A stretch of DNA of 30,218 nucleotides from a virus: the IMG/VR virus record IMGVR_UViG_3300032278_000078, positions 1 through 30,218 of that record; one strand, 5' to 3'. Under the pieces are notes generated by a model. The model was not told where the DNA came from. It worked only from the letters and a program-made list of their open reading frames with translations, and did no database searches. Below are positions 1-7,955 of the stretch, one piece after another (the first letter of the stretch is position 1; each line of letters begins with the position of its first letter). The translations under genes and the position numbers were made by a program.

Positions 1-282
1 CTACTTACAATACGATAGTGTAATGGCCAAGACTTGTGACGCGAGCTTGCGAGCGTCCACAACAAATTGGCGTGGAACTATGTGGTGTATGTATGTTTTA
101 TGCTACGCCTTCTCCGGGCGCGAGCTGCTAGTGCGTAATTACCAAATTACACGAGACGGAAAGGATGTATTCTTTTTGTACGAAGACTTATGAATACAGA
201 ACGTCCCAGGGATTAATGTTTCATTTGTATGTATATTTACTTAGGAATTAGTTCCAACCGTGGGTGGTATTAAGTACGCGAT
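1..282. other. Non-coding stretch at left edge
   Basis: No convincing gene is seen. The block lies downstream of the last minus-strand gene. It holds a GC-rich hairpin at 38-57 (GACGC/GCGTC arms) and a second at 135-150 (GTAATT/AATTAC), plus one ACTTACA heptamer at 3-9. No T-tract follows either hairpin, so neither is called a terminator. Confidence 0.5.
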
Positions 283-1029
283 TTACTTAATTCCCCATTC
301 ACAAATTGGAAGTTTCCCTTCCTTATGTGGGCACCACTTACAAGTATCTTTACCTGGGTTGGGTGGGAACTCAGTTGCAGTAGTCATAATTACTGCGCGT
401 TGATGAAGTCCAGGGGCAAATACCATAGCTTCATCTCGAGTGTAAGCTTGAATAGTTGTTTCAGATTTATCTAGATACCATAGTTCTGTTTGCACATGTT
501 CCAGCATTGGGTAGCGGAAAAATGTACCTATGGCATAGGTTAAAGCTTGTTGACCATGAGCTATTTCATTACCAAATTTTCTACCAGTTTTATGGTCTAT
601 AACTCTAGCACTGGTTTCAGTTTCATGTACGATTACATCGAGCTTTACCCGGGCCCATGTGTTGTGTTCCATCCAACCTGTAGTTTCCCAATCTAAAGTG
701 AAACCCCATTCTCCTTCTACTTCAACTTTTCCTTCGGCAAATAACTTATGAAGTTCTTCGAATTGGGACGCAAATTTTTTCAACTCTGAAGGCATTTCTT
801 TTAGTTCGCCTTTTACATACTTTTCTGCAAGACCATGAATTCGTGAGCCTCTTTCTGCTGCAGGGCCAGCTTCTTCCCATACTTTCTTTACTTTAGATAT
901 ATAGGTTCTGTAAGGACAAGATTCATATGTTTTTAAACCTGAGTAAGACCAAGCAGGCACTAGCCCTAGTTCATCAGGCTTCTTAAAAGCCTCTTTGATA
1001 TCAGCCCTTTTATCTCCTGTTAGCTTCAT
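283..1029 (-). CDS. Cas4/RecB-type PD-(D/E)XK nuclease with Fe-S cysteines
   Basis: Predicted single-strand DNA exonuclease of the RecB/Cas4/AddB superfamily, 248 aa. Seen: an S-x-L-x-x-Y-x-x-CP start (C38), G-x-x-I-H at about 61-65, E107, the catalytic core LD (D131) and IDHKTG (D145, K147), and Q160-x4-Y165. A C-terminal cysteine set C230, C233 and C243 with C38 makes the four ligands expected for a 4Fe-4S cluster, as in Cas4 and AddB. It is the last gene of the replication operon and its start overlaps the end of the methyltransferase by 20 bases. Likely role in recombination or end processing during phage replication. No cas1 or cas2 lies nearby, so a CRISPR role is not supported. The ribosome binding site is weak. 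Confidence 0.88.
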   Translation of the reverse strand: MKLTGDKRADIKEAFKKPDELGLVPAWSYSGLKTYESCPYRTYISKVKKVWEEAGPAAERGSRIHGLAEKYVKGELKEMPSELKKFASQFEELHKLFAEGKVEVEGEWGFTLDWETTGWMEHNTWARVKLDVIVHETETSARVIDHKTGRKFGNEIAHGQQALTYAIGTFFRYPMLEHVQTELWYLDKSETTIQAYTRDEAMVFAPGLHQRAVIMTTATEFPPNPGKDTCKWCPHKEGKLPICEWGIK

Positions 1030-2035
1030 CTTGTTGGTTTAATATACAGTGTCCTAAAAACTCTGGAATCTGGGGGACTACACTATTCCCTAATTGTCGC
1101 AGTCTGTGTAGTCTGTTGGGTAGCCCATTAACCACTCTACCCACCGAGGATTCAACTGCCCAGAAGACTTGTGCGTATTGGGCAAAGAGTTCGAGCTCTT
1201 GTCTTCCAACGATTTGTTGAGGCTCGTTACTACTTGAGCTGTCAACGTTGGGGTATTCCTCTTGAATTCCGATGGTGCTGCCGTTTCCTTTGCTAGATGT
1301 GTTGTTGGAGTAGTCCACATTTCTCTGATTGCTACTTCCGTTTCCAATCTGCGTTTGGGGTTGCCCGCTACTATTTCCTTCTGGCTGGGGCCATTCGCTG
1401 AACTTACTCTCGGAGTTGGCCATATCATGTTGGTATGTGCTACTTGATCGTTCAAGCTGATTGGTAATCCTTCTTGCAATTTTCTCAGCATTCTCTCCTT
1501 CGATGAAGCTCCTCTGTCTGAGTGCGCATCGGGAGTTCTCCATAGGGTAGGCAATGATCCAGATACGATCTCTTCTGTGTAACCCGCCAAGGGCACTGCA
1601 GGGTATACAATGCCATTCTGCATTATAGCCGACCTCTGCGAGATCTTGTAAGACCAAGGTAAGCCCCTTAGATTTAAGGGCCGATACATTTTCAATAATC
1701 GCCCACTTCGGCCGTACATCTTTGATGAGCCTCGCAAATTCCGACCATAAACCTGATCTTTTTCCGATGATTCCTGCTTGTTTTCCAGCCACGCTAATAT
1801 CTTGGCAAGGAAACCCGCCCGAAATAACTTCGGGTATGAGATTATCTTTTTGTAATTTTTCATAAGTAAGTTCCGTAATATCTTCATATTGTTTTACATT
1901 AGGCCAGTGTTTTGTAAGTACTTTCCTAGCATGTTTATCTATTTCACAAAATGCAATAGTCTCAAAACCTCCAGTTTTTTCTAGTCCATAAGAGAAGCCT
2001 CCTATGCCACTAAACAAATCTAAGACTTTTAGCAT
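1010..2035 (-). CDS. dcm: DNA cytosine-5 methyltransferase
   Basis: Transfers methyl from S-adenosylmethionine to C5 of cytosine, probably shielding phage DNA from host restriction. 341 aa. Motif I DLFSGIGG (D6-G13), motif IV GGFPCQD with catalytic C77, motif VI ENV (115-117), motif VIII RRDR (154-157) and motif X GNSV (316-319) are present in order. The region between VIII and X (about 165-290), where target recognition lies, is Ser/Asn/Gln-rich. No restriction enzyme gene is adjacent, so an orphan enzyme is likely. The target site cannot be read from sequence. A 36-base inverted repeat ends 23 bases before the ATG and no clear Shine-Dalgarno is visible. The +1 frame through the last two thirds of the gene is also open and family-like (see findings). 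Confidence 0.93.
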   Translation of the reverse strand: MLKVLDLFSGIGGFSYGLEKTGGFETIAFCEIDKHARKVLTKHWPNVKQYEDITELTYEKLQKDNLIPEVISGGFPCQDISVAGKQAGIIGKRSGLWSEFARLIKDVRPKWAIIENVSALKSKGLTLVLQDLAEVGYNAEWHCIPCSALGGLHRRDRIWIIAYPMENSRCALRQRSFIEGENAEKIARRITNQLERSSSTYQHDMANSESKFSEWPQPEGNSSGQPQTQIGNGSSNQRNVDYSNNTSSKGNGSTIGIQEEYPNVDSSSSNEPQQIVGRQELELFAQYAQVFWAVESSVGRVVNGLPNRLHRLRQLGNSVVPQIPEFLGHCILNQQDEANRR

Positions 2036-2058
2036 ACTTTTAGTAGTTAAATATTTTG

Positions 2059-2094
2059 ACTTACATAACCACCGGGAACACCGGGTTTGTAAGT
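2059..2094 (-). promoter_or_regulatory. Inverted repeat ahead of dcm start
   Basis: Perfect 7-base arms ACTTACA (2059-2065) and TGTAAGT (2088-2094) lie 22 bases apart, with further pairing inside (AACC/GGTT and CGG/CCG). It sits in the primase-dcm gap with its near edge 23 bases upstream of the dcm ATG. Same arm sequence, spacing and distance to start as the repeat ahead of the polymerase gene at 6632-6667. Operator or 5'-UTR hairpin; function unknown. Confidence 0.6.
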
Positions 2095-2101
2095 AAGTTT
2101 A

Positions 2102-4561
2102 TTAGGCTGTTTGTAAAAGAGATTGGTCATTCGAATCGAAATAATCCTTTATTAATAATTGTTTAACTTCTTCTGTTAATTCCCATGTTATTACAACTCC
2201 TCTTGGGGCTGAAGTTGTTCTGTCGCCACCGATTCTTTTGCGGCTTGGCTTTATATTAAGGCGTGACATCGCTTTTGTAAAGTCTCTTACCGACATTTTA
2301 TTTTTGCTGTCGGTAAGTATGTCGTAAACTATTTTGAAATGTGGCATAGGTATAATAAGTTCTTCACCCGCAGTTGCTATCCAATTTTTTACATACCTTT
2401 GTGCAATTGTTATACCACCCGCATCGAATGCATTTGTAAGTGGTATATCAAGTAGTTCTGTAAAGAAGGGTAAATCTCCAGCTTTTATTGCGGTTGCAAA
2501 CTCTTCTAATACAGACATACTTATTTGACGCATTTCAGCTTTTGCTGTGTTCTCTAATACAGTATGAGCCATACGTTCATTGACTTTAAAAGTCTTTAAT
2601 ACTCCTGCTAGTTTGTACAGTTCAGCCTCCAGATCCTGGAGGTTTGTAAGTAACTCAGGATAGACTTCTTCTAGCTTACGTTCTTGTCGCGGTGCTACAT
2701 TGTAACGTCTGTCGCCTTCCTCTATTTTTACTGCGTCTGCACGATTAGTTAAAAATATAAAATTACAGAAGCTTGGTAATTCAACTTGATTCGCACGCAT
2801 AGCACGAATAGTTAGATTAGGTTCTGTTATTTGATGTTTAAGTTTGTCAGCCATTTTACCTACATTACCTGATGCTCCCATTCTGAATTCATCAACGGCT
2901 AAAAATAAAGCGGTTCTCATATATAAATTGAATTGTTCTTCTATATGTTCTAAGGCTCTCATTGGAACTTGTTGTTCTCCAAATAGAGGTTTAAGAACTT
3001 TATGTATGAACAAACCTTTACCGGTCCCTGGAACGCCTGTAAGTATCCAAGCGGTCATAGCTTTATTTTTATTTTGGTATATATAGGCAAGCCAATTGAT
3101 AAAGTGTTCACATTCAGTGGGAGCCCCACCAAGTATGTGTGAAATAAGTTTATAAATATTAGGTGTTATACCCGCTAAATTAATTGCTGTACCATACTCC
3201 AGATCTTCCTGGGGTGTTTGTGCAGCAAGCATATAGTCTGTATTTCTATACATGTTTACATAGTAAGGTACGTCAGTTAAGTTGATGCCCGTGTCATTGG
3301 AGGGATCGAATACCACACGGGCATCAGGAATAAAGTCAGGCATAGGTCGATTATGAGTTTTCATAAAGCCTTCTAGACTTGTTTTATTAGTGGGAGTGAG
3401 TGGAAATCTATCGTCAAATTGTTGCAGCTTAGTATTAAATAACCCGTTATAATAGGTATCAGTAAAGAAGTCTCTAAGTACTATAGGTCGCAAATTTTTC
3501 TCTTTGCTTATATCCTTTTCAAATTCTTCAAATATCCAACGATAAAATTCGGGATCGGCTTTTTCTATTTCCCATATAGGTTCACCTTTAAAGTTAAACA
3601 TGAAGTGTGGATTAGTTAATAAGAAGTAATAGCCACCGCTATCGCCTTCGTTAACATTACAGTTTACATACGGCTTTGAGATGCGTGAAACTTGTATGTT
3701 CATTTTATCTGGATTGTCTAGGAGCTCTACGAATTCATCGTTTATATTGAGGTTTTGTGTTTTAGCATTCTTTTTAGGTAATCCTATTTCTTTTCTTAGA
3801 TTATTTTTAATTTGTATACCTAAGTTACTCATACGTTCTCGATTAACTTCTTTAACGAGTGGAAATATATCAACAGTTTCTGAATTTCGATTAATCTTTA
3901 CAAATCGTCCACCAGATGCTGGGTCTTGTAAGTCAATAAAATTAGGGGGTGCTATGTATATAAGTTTAGAATTATCAGCTACTGATATATCTATTGGATA
4001 AGAAAGAGATTGTCCATTAGAGGATAGAGTGAGTTGTTCTGCAAATATAGGTGTTTCATAGTTAAGTGATCTAAACCATTCTTTTAAAGCACGAGGATAA
4101 ACAGGTCGAGCAAGCATAAAGAATAAATGCATTGATATAGTATTGCCTTTAAGTCCTAAGCTTGCACTTGCTTGTGCGATGTAACTTACATCTTGAAAGC
4201 AGGCGGGGAGATGGTGTACAAACTGTTTAGCAATGGAGCGGATGTCGTCCGTATCTACAGAGGTGGGAATGTCGGTATTGGGTAAGTGCAAACCATCTAA
4301 ATCAAATACTATATAGTCAGTTGAAGCATTACGGTTTGCCATACCTGCTCTGGGGGAGTTCTTTATTTTTTTCTTTAGTGAGCCTTTATGTAAACAATTG
4401 CCGGCCGCGGCATGTTTTGTAAGTGCATTATAGAATTCATCACATGAAGTTACCTCTTCGTGAAGTGATGTAAAGTTTTTTACTAATGGATAGGGCGTGA
4501 CACCTTTTGGTGAAATTTCCTTTACTAGTTTTTGTTTAGAGCTTAAAAATATAAGTTCCAT
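2102..4561 (-). CDS. Primase-helicase (AEP-like primase plus SF3/D5-type helicase)
   Basis: Bifunctional replication protein, 819 aa, expected to lay RNA primers and unwind the fork. The N-terminal part has an archaeo-eukaryotic primase pattern: FDLDG (D87, D89), a later H145 in SMHLFF, and D191. The C-terminal part has Walker A GVPGTGKG at 509-516, Walker B LFLAVDEF at 552-559 and the sensor strand IFLTN near 602-606, as in phage/plasmid P4-type and poxvirus D5 helicases. AGGAGG precedes the ATG. It lies directly downstream of the CsrA homologue and the DNA polymerase on the same strand, and the three probably share a transcript. The primase part is divergent; the helicase call is firm. Confidence 0.9.
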   Translation of the reverse strand: MELIFLSSKQKLVKEISPKGVTPYPLVKNFTSLHEEVTSCDEFYNALTKHAAAGNCLHKGSLKKKIKNSPRAGMANRNASTDYIVFDLDGLHLPNTDIPTSVDTDDIRSIAKQFVHHLPACFQDVSYIAQASASLGLKGNTISMHLFFMLARPVYPRALKEWFRSLNYETPIFAEQLTLSSNGQSLSYPIDISVADNSKLIYIAPPNFIDLQDPASGGRFVKINRNSETVDIFPLVKEVNRERMSNLGIQIKNNLRKEIGLPKKNAKTQNLNINDEFVELLDNPDKMNIQVSRISKPYVNCNVNEGDSGGYYFLLTNPHFMFNFKGEPIWEIEKADPEFYRWIFEEFEKDISKEKNLRPIVLRDFFTDTYYNGLFNTKLQQFDDRFPLTPTNKTSLEGFMKTHNRPMPDFIPDARVVFDPSNDTGINLTDVPYYVNMYRNTDYMLAAQTPQEDLEYGTAINLAGITPNIYKLISHILGGAPTECEHFINWLAYIYQNKNKAMTAWILTGVPGTGKGLFIHKVLKPLFGEQQVPMRALEHIEEQFNLYMRTALFLAVDEFRMGASGNVGKMADKLKHQITEPNLTIRAMRANQVELPSFCNFIFLTNRADAVKIEEGDRRYNVAPRQERKLEEVYPELLTNLQDLEAELYKLAGVLKTFKVNERMAHTVLENTAKAEMRQISMSVLEEFATAIKAGDLPFFTELLDIPLTNAFDAGGITIAQRYVKNWIATAGEELIIPMPHFKIVYDILTDSKNKMSVRDFTKAMSRLNIKPSRKRIGGDRTTSAPRGVVITWELTEEVKQLLIKDYFDSNDQSLLQTA

Positions 4562-4587
4562 AATTCCCTCCTAGAAATTTAATTATA

Positions 4588-4764
4588 TCATAATTTGTCA
4601 AGGTAGATTTCCTCTCTATCTATCTTGATTATTGGGTCAGCCTCGAAGGCTAACTTGACTTGTTTGGGGCCTAAGCCCGTTATTGTACATACAGCCAGCA
4701 CCGCACCATTGGCGTGTAGCACTACTTTCTCTCCCTTCCTCCTTGTTAATATTAAGTTCTTCAC
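4588..4764 (-). CDS. csrA: CsrA/RsmA-like RNA-binding regulator
   Basis: 58 aa if started at the internal GTG at 4764, which has GGAG seven bases upstream and gives the usual CsrA length and N-terminus (MKNLILTRR). The longer frame starts at another GTG at 4782 without a Shine-Dalgarno. Family marks: LILTRR (residues 4-9), the K-G-E turn, a V-x-L-A-F strand and a C-terminal REEIY with R50, the RNA-contacting arginine of CsrA (R44 in E. coli). CsrA dimers bind GGA in hairpin loops of mRNAs and usually block translation or change stability. Here it sits between DNA polymerase and primase, so a role in retuning host or phage mRNAs early in infection is inferred. Candidate RNA targets carrying CAGGGATG hairpins lie at 17515-17561. 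Confidence 0.85.
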   Translation of the reverse strand: MKNLILTRRKGEKVVLHANGAVLAVCTITGLGPKQVKLAFEADPIIKIDREEIYLDKL

Positions 4765-4799
4765 GTCCTTGCTCCAGTGCACTGTGTATGTGTGTAGTA

Positions 4800-6608
4800 T
4801 TATTTAGAGTAAGCTTTATCATAACTGCCTTCTGCATCTAAGGGAAGGTCTTTACACCAGTCGGGGGGAGTTTTCATAACCTCTAATATTTTATCCATGT
4901 GTACATTACAATTATCTTCAGGGCCTATAAGTATAACTTCATCATGTACTGTTAACACCACGTCAAACAGATCTGTTTTTTGTAACGTAAGCATTTGGTC
5001 GGTTAACACAATTCTTGCAAGTGCTTGGACTATGTTCTCACATAACTTAGGGCCATATAATCGTTCTGATCTTTTATAAGACACATACATAAATTGTCCG
5101 TCCCGGGGGCTGTATGTAAGCATAGGATATTTAAGAGCCATGCCATTGGGTAATGACAATTGATGAAGGCCAACAGTCAATGGTCCATAAATAGTTCCTG
5201 CTTGACTTTGGTTTAACATGTTATATAACAGTTGTTTACACTGAGCCCAGAGGGCTGGAACGTTTGTATAGTAACTTCGATATTGATGAACAATTGTTGT
5301 TGCTGCTGATTCACTTACATCTACAGATGGTGATCCAGTCGAAAGTGTGTACTTAAATTTATTAGAACCCATGCCATACCCGAGACCAAGTACGGCAGTT
5401 TTACCTACATAACGTTCAAGTTTATCTGCTTTTGTAATTTCTCTACCATATATTTGAGTGGCAAATTCACTATATACATCACGTTTATCTTTAAAACTTT
5501 GAAGTAAATAAGGTTCATTCGCCAACCAAGCTAATACTCTAACTTCTATGTTAGATAAGTCGGCTACATATAAGAGTTTTCCGCTGGGTGCTTGTATAGC
5601 ACGTCTTAATTCACTGCTCCGGGGGAGATTTTGTAAATTAAGTTTTTCTGTTCCACCAAATCTACCAGTATGTGCTGCGTAATACTTTAGGGGCGCGGAA
5701 AATGTACCATTTTTATTTATTGCTTGAATAAACCTTTCGGCTCTGGTTTCTTCGATTCGGCTCTTCACAGCTGTTCGACCGTCCCAGATGTGTTTGTACT
5801 GTGGATAAGCATTGCACATTTGTATGTATGCCGAATCAGTTTTACCAAGAGCCGGTATCATTTTACCTGTTCGTGGAGATTTTTTAGTTGGTAGTACAAT
5901 CTCCAGCTCGTCATCAATGTATTGTGCAAATTTTTGATTAGAACTAAGCACATCTTTATCTATTCCTGAGTTCTTTACAGCAAGGGCCCCAGACTCTTTG
6001 TATTTGTCACGATGTTGTTTACATGCTTCAACATCTAAAATCAATTTAGGTTCAACATACATTCGAGTGGTAAGATCAATTAAATCTAATTCTTTTTTGG
6101 GAAAATTTTTGCACAAATTTATCCAGGCTGCATATGTAAGGTCAACATCTTGAATACAGTACTTACCTATTTCGTCTTCCAGATCTGGTGTAAGATCACG
6201 TATGCCTTTAGCGTTAACTAATTCAGTACCTTTTCTCATAGAAATATCATTCGGCCATAGTCTTTCAGCCAATGCTTTTAAACTTGCACTTTGTGACGGG
6301 TACATACCACGGCTCATTGAAGCTGTGTCGTAATAATAACCTACATTTTGTATCCCATAACGCTGTGAAAGTATGTAAGCGTCAAATAGTGTGTTGTGAC
6401 ATACAAGGGCTGTCTCATCCCAGTTGTAAATGTTAAATTCAGATTCTATTTCGTCAGGTTTTAACCATACTGTGTCGTCATCTTCTACTTTTAGTCCTAC
6501 TCCCCATACTTTGAAATCATCATGATTTACATAAGAGGGGGTGGTTAGTTTTGTTAATGAATAATTGACATCATAATATGTTTCAAAATCCAATGTTATT
6601 GTTAGCAT
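4800..6608 (-). CDS. polA: DNA polymerase, family A, with 3'-5' exonuclease
   Basis: Replicative polymerase, 602 aa, without a 5'-3' exonuclease domain, as in T7-like and marine podovirus polymerases. Proofreading domain: Exo I DFE (D7, E9), Exo II N72-x3-D76, Exo III Y150-x3-D154. Polymerase domain: motif A DLSNIEVR (D350), motif B K403-TAV-L407-GLGYG, motif C HDE (555-557). The residue matching E. coli F762 is leucine (L407), a variant associated in virioplankton surveys with slower, high-fidelity synthesis and proposed temperate growth. AAGGAG lies seven bases before the ATG, and an inverted repeat lies 23 bases upstream of it. Downstream neighbours are the CsrA homologue and primase-helicase. 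Confidence 0.95.
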   Translation of the reverse strand: MLTITLDFETYYDVNYSLTKLTTPSYVNHDDFKVWGVGLKVEDDDTVWLKPDEIESEFNIYNWDETALVCHNTLFDAYILSQRYGIQNVGYYYDTASMSRGMYPSQSASLKALAERLWPNDISMRKGTELVNAKGIRDLTPDLEDEIGKYCIQDVDLTYAAWINLCKNFPKKELDLIDLTTRMYVEPKLILDVEACKQHRDKYKESGALAVKNSGIDKDVLSSNQKFAQYIDDELEIVLPTKKSPRTGKMIPALGKTDSAYIQMCNAYPQYKHIWDGRTAVKSRIEETRAERFIQAINKNGTFSAPLKYYAAHTGRFGGTEKLNLQNLPRSSELRRAIQAPSGKLLYVADLSNIEVRVLAWLANEPYLLQSFKDKRDVYSEFATQIYGREITKADKLERYVGKTAVLGLGYGMGSNKFKYTLSTGSPSVDVSESAATTIVHQYRSYYTNVPALWAQCKQLLYNMLNQSQAGTIYGPLTVGLHQLSLPNGMALKYPMLTYSPRDGQFMYVSYKRSERLYGPKLCENIVQALARIVLTDQMLTLQKTDLFDVVLTVHDEVILIGPEDNCNVHMDKILEVMKTPPDWCKDLPLDAEGSYDKAYSK

Positions 6609-6631
6609 ATATACTCCTTGATTATGCGTTT

Positions 6632-6667
6632 ACTTACAACCGTACCAGGGGCTCTGAGTGTGTAAGT
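6632..6667 (-). promoter_or_regulatory. Inverted repeat ahead of polA start
   Basis: ACTTACA (6632-6638) and TGTAAGT (6661-6667) are separated by 22 bases, and the near edge is 23 bases before the polA ATG. Arms, spacing and distance match the element ahead of dcm. The centre pairs more weakly here (CAG/CTG). It touches the stop codon of the 29-aa upstream ORF. Either a protein-binding palindrome or a leader hairpin. Confidence 0.6.
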
Positions 6668-6756
6668 TAATTATATTGCATCACACCTGAAAGATCTTCA
6701 GGGTGTTTTTGTAATTCATTTTTTGCACAAATTTGCAACCATAGGTTCATGTTCAT
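6667..6756 (-). CDS. 29-aa peptide, unknown function
   Basis: A 29-aa frame (MNMNLWLQIC start) whose ATG overlaps the stop of the preceding gene as ATGA. GAGGGAAG just upstream is a good Shine-Dalgarno. Its stop touches the inverted repeat before polA. A hairpin (CACCC-TGAA/TTCA-GGTG, about 6683-6705) lies inside it, so it could also be a short leader peptide rather than a functional protein. No family recognised. Confidence 0.5.
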   Translation of the reverse strand: MNMNLWLQICAKNELQKHPEDLSGVMQYN

Positions 6757-7001
6757 TCTTCCCTCTGCTCCGGGGGAGCTTTTCTCCTTAGAAAACGGTC
6801 GATGATCGTTTGTTTGGGTAGGTTTTTATATATTGTCCAACTTTTTCCACCTTCTTTATTTTCTAAATAATGCACATCTCCATTGTTATATTTAGTTTCA
6901 ATAATTCCATCGTTAGCATGAATATATTTAACACCTTTTGCCCATTCTTCTGCTTCTAAAGCTATTCTGGTTTCTTCAACTAAGTCTTTGAATTCGGTCA
7001 T
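6753..7001 (-). CDS. Small protein, unknown function (82 aa)
   Basis: Not recognised. Charged, soluble, Glu/Lys-rich, with no membrane segment. Middle part has alternating beta-type pattern (TKYNNGDVHYLEN); the basic C-terminus ends in PPEQREE. The start overlaps the preceding stop by four bases (ATGA), so it is translated in a chain with its neighbours. The GC-rich 14-base repeat CTCCCCCGGAGCAG falls at its 3' end and sets the residues PPEQ. Confidence 0.75.
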   Translation of the reverse strand: MTEFKDLVEETRIALEAEEWAKGVKYIHANDGIIETKYNNGDVHYLENKEGGKSWTIYKNLPKQTIIDRFLRRKAPPEQREE

Positions 7002-7291
7002 GGTTCTTGTCCCATTTTATATTTATAATTTTCTTGCATCCAATTTTTAACTATGCTGTCTATACCAAAATTAAGTTTTAAATCTAAACGATGTATAAAA
7101 GGATGGAGAACAGAAATGAGGAGATCAACATAAAGTTGCTCCTCATCGACTGTATAAGCTGTCTTTAATTTAGCGTCTAATAATTTTTGTTTATAAAGCT
7201 GTGGATATACTGAAAGTAATTCTTCAGCAGCCAGTAAATAGGGAAAGAGAACTTCTTCATCTTCCATTGCTGCTTGTTTAACTTTTCCCAT
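6998..7291 (-). CDS. Small protein, unknown function (97 aa)
   Basis: Not recognised. Mostly helical and Leu-rich (LLAAEELLSVYPQLYK and LLISVLHPFIHRLD) without a clear membrane span. GAGGAA precedes the ATG, the start overlaps the upstream gene by 14 bases, and the end overlaps the downstream gene by four. Part of the tightly coupled series of small minus-strand genes between polA and the VWA gene. Confidence 0.78.
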   Translation of the reverse strand: MGKVKQAAMEDEEVLFPYLLAAEELLSVYPQLYKQKLLDAKLKTAYTVDEEQLYVDLLISVLHPFIHRLDLKLNFGIDSIVKNWMQENYKYKMGQEP

Positions 7292-7535
7292 TTTTATTCC
7301 TCAAGTCTAATAAATGTAATTCTTCGGCAATTTTATAACTAGACCATTGTTCTTTTCTGCCATTTAACACAATGCTTTTACCTTCAGTTGATTTCATTAA
7401 TTCTATCGTTTTTGAAAAGGTACTGGCAAAACAAACTGTAGAGCACATGACTACCTCCATTGGAGTTTCAGGTGGTTTTCTCCATTTACCTTCTAGAGAA
7501 TAGAAAATATCCTCAATTTTCTTTTTTTCGGTCAA
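7278..7535 (-). CDS. Small protein, unknown function (85 aa), TTG start
   Basis: Not recognised. The start is TTG at 7535, chosen because AGGAGG lies eight bases upstream and no ATG is available before residue 20. Contains MEVVMCSTVCFASTF, a mildly hydrophobic stretch too short and polar to call a membrane segment. It overlaps the next gene by 14 bases. Confidence 0.7.
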   Translation of the reverse strand: MTEKKKIEDIFYSLEGKWRKPPETPMEVVMCSTVCFASTFSKTIELMKSTEGKSIVLNGRKEQWSSYKIAEELHLLDLRNKNGKS

Positions 7536-7553
7536 TTTTAAATCCTCCTAGAT

Positions 7554-7955
7554 TTACCATGAACATTCATAGAATACTTTTTTACCTTCTTCTAACCATT
7601 TTAGTGCTTTTTCACAAAAATCCAAATCTTGTTCTTTGTATTCTTTAGCAGAGTCATCTTGAAATTGATGTCCATAAAAGAATCCACCTTCAGATTCAGG
7701 CAAACTATTATCTTCAATGAGTTTTTTTAGGTCGAGAATGTGTTTTTCTTCAAGATATAGTTTTGTACCAAAATTGAAGACTTCATCACCATACTCTGTG
7801 TAGAATAAGTCTTCCATAAATTTTTGTAATTTTGCATGTTTACGCCAATCAAATTCTACTATTTCGACATATTCAGGTTCATTTACAATTTTTGTATGTA
7901 GTATTTCTTCTTTAGTTGGTTCATTTAACCAACCACCATATTGATCTAGTCCCAT
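7554..7955 (-). CDS. MGLDQY/WRKH small phage protein, unknown function
   Basis: 133 aa. It matches from memory a small family common in marine myoviruses and podoviruses: N-terminal MGLDQY, a WRKHAKLQKFME block (about 37-48), an FNFG segment, a GGFFYG turn and a C-terminal F-Y-x-x-S-W. Homologues are sometimes labelled phosphoglycerate kinase, but nothing of that enzyme (about 390 aa, nucleotide loop) is here. Function unknown. GGAG precedes the ATG, which overlaps the previous stop as TAATG. Confidence 0.82.
   Translation of the reverse strand: MGLDQYGGWLNEPTKEEILHTKIVNEPEYVEIVEFDWRKHAKLQKFMEDLFYTEYGDEVFNFGTKLYLEEKHILDLKKLIEDNSLPESEGGFFYGHQFQDDSAKEYKEQDLDFCEKALKWLEEGKKVFYECSW

Noticed and set aside
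283-1029. CRISPR-associated Cas4
   Set aside because: The fold type fits, but there is no CRISPR array or other cas gene; phage replication operons often carry this nuclease.
1090-1887. 265-aa frame inside dcm as a separate gene
   Set aside because: Its start has no support and its first half matches nothing; only the later half looks family-like. Reported as a finding, not as a gene.
7554-7955. Phosphoglycerate kinase label used for homologues
   Set aside because: The protein has 133 aa and none of the kinase motifs.
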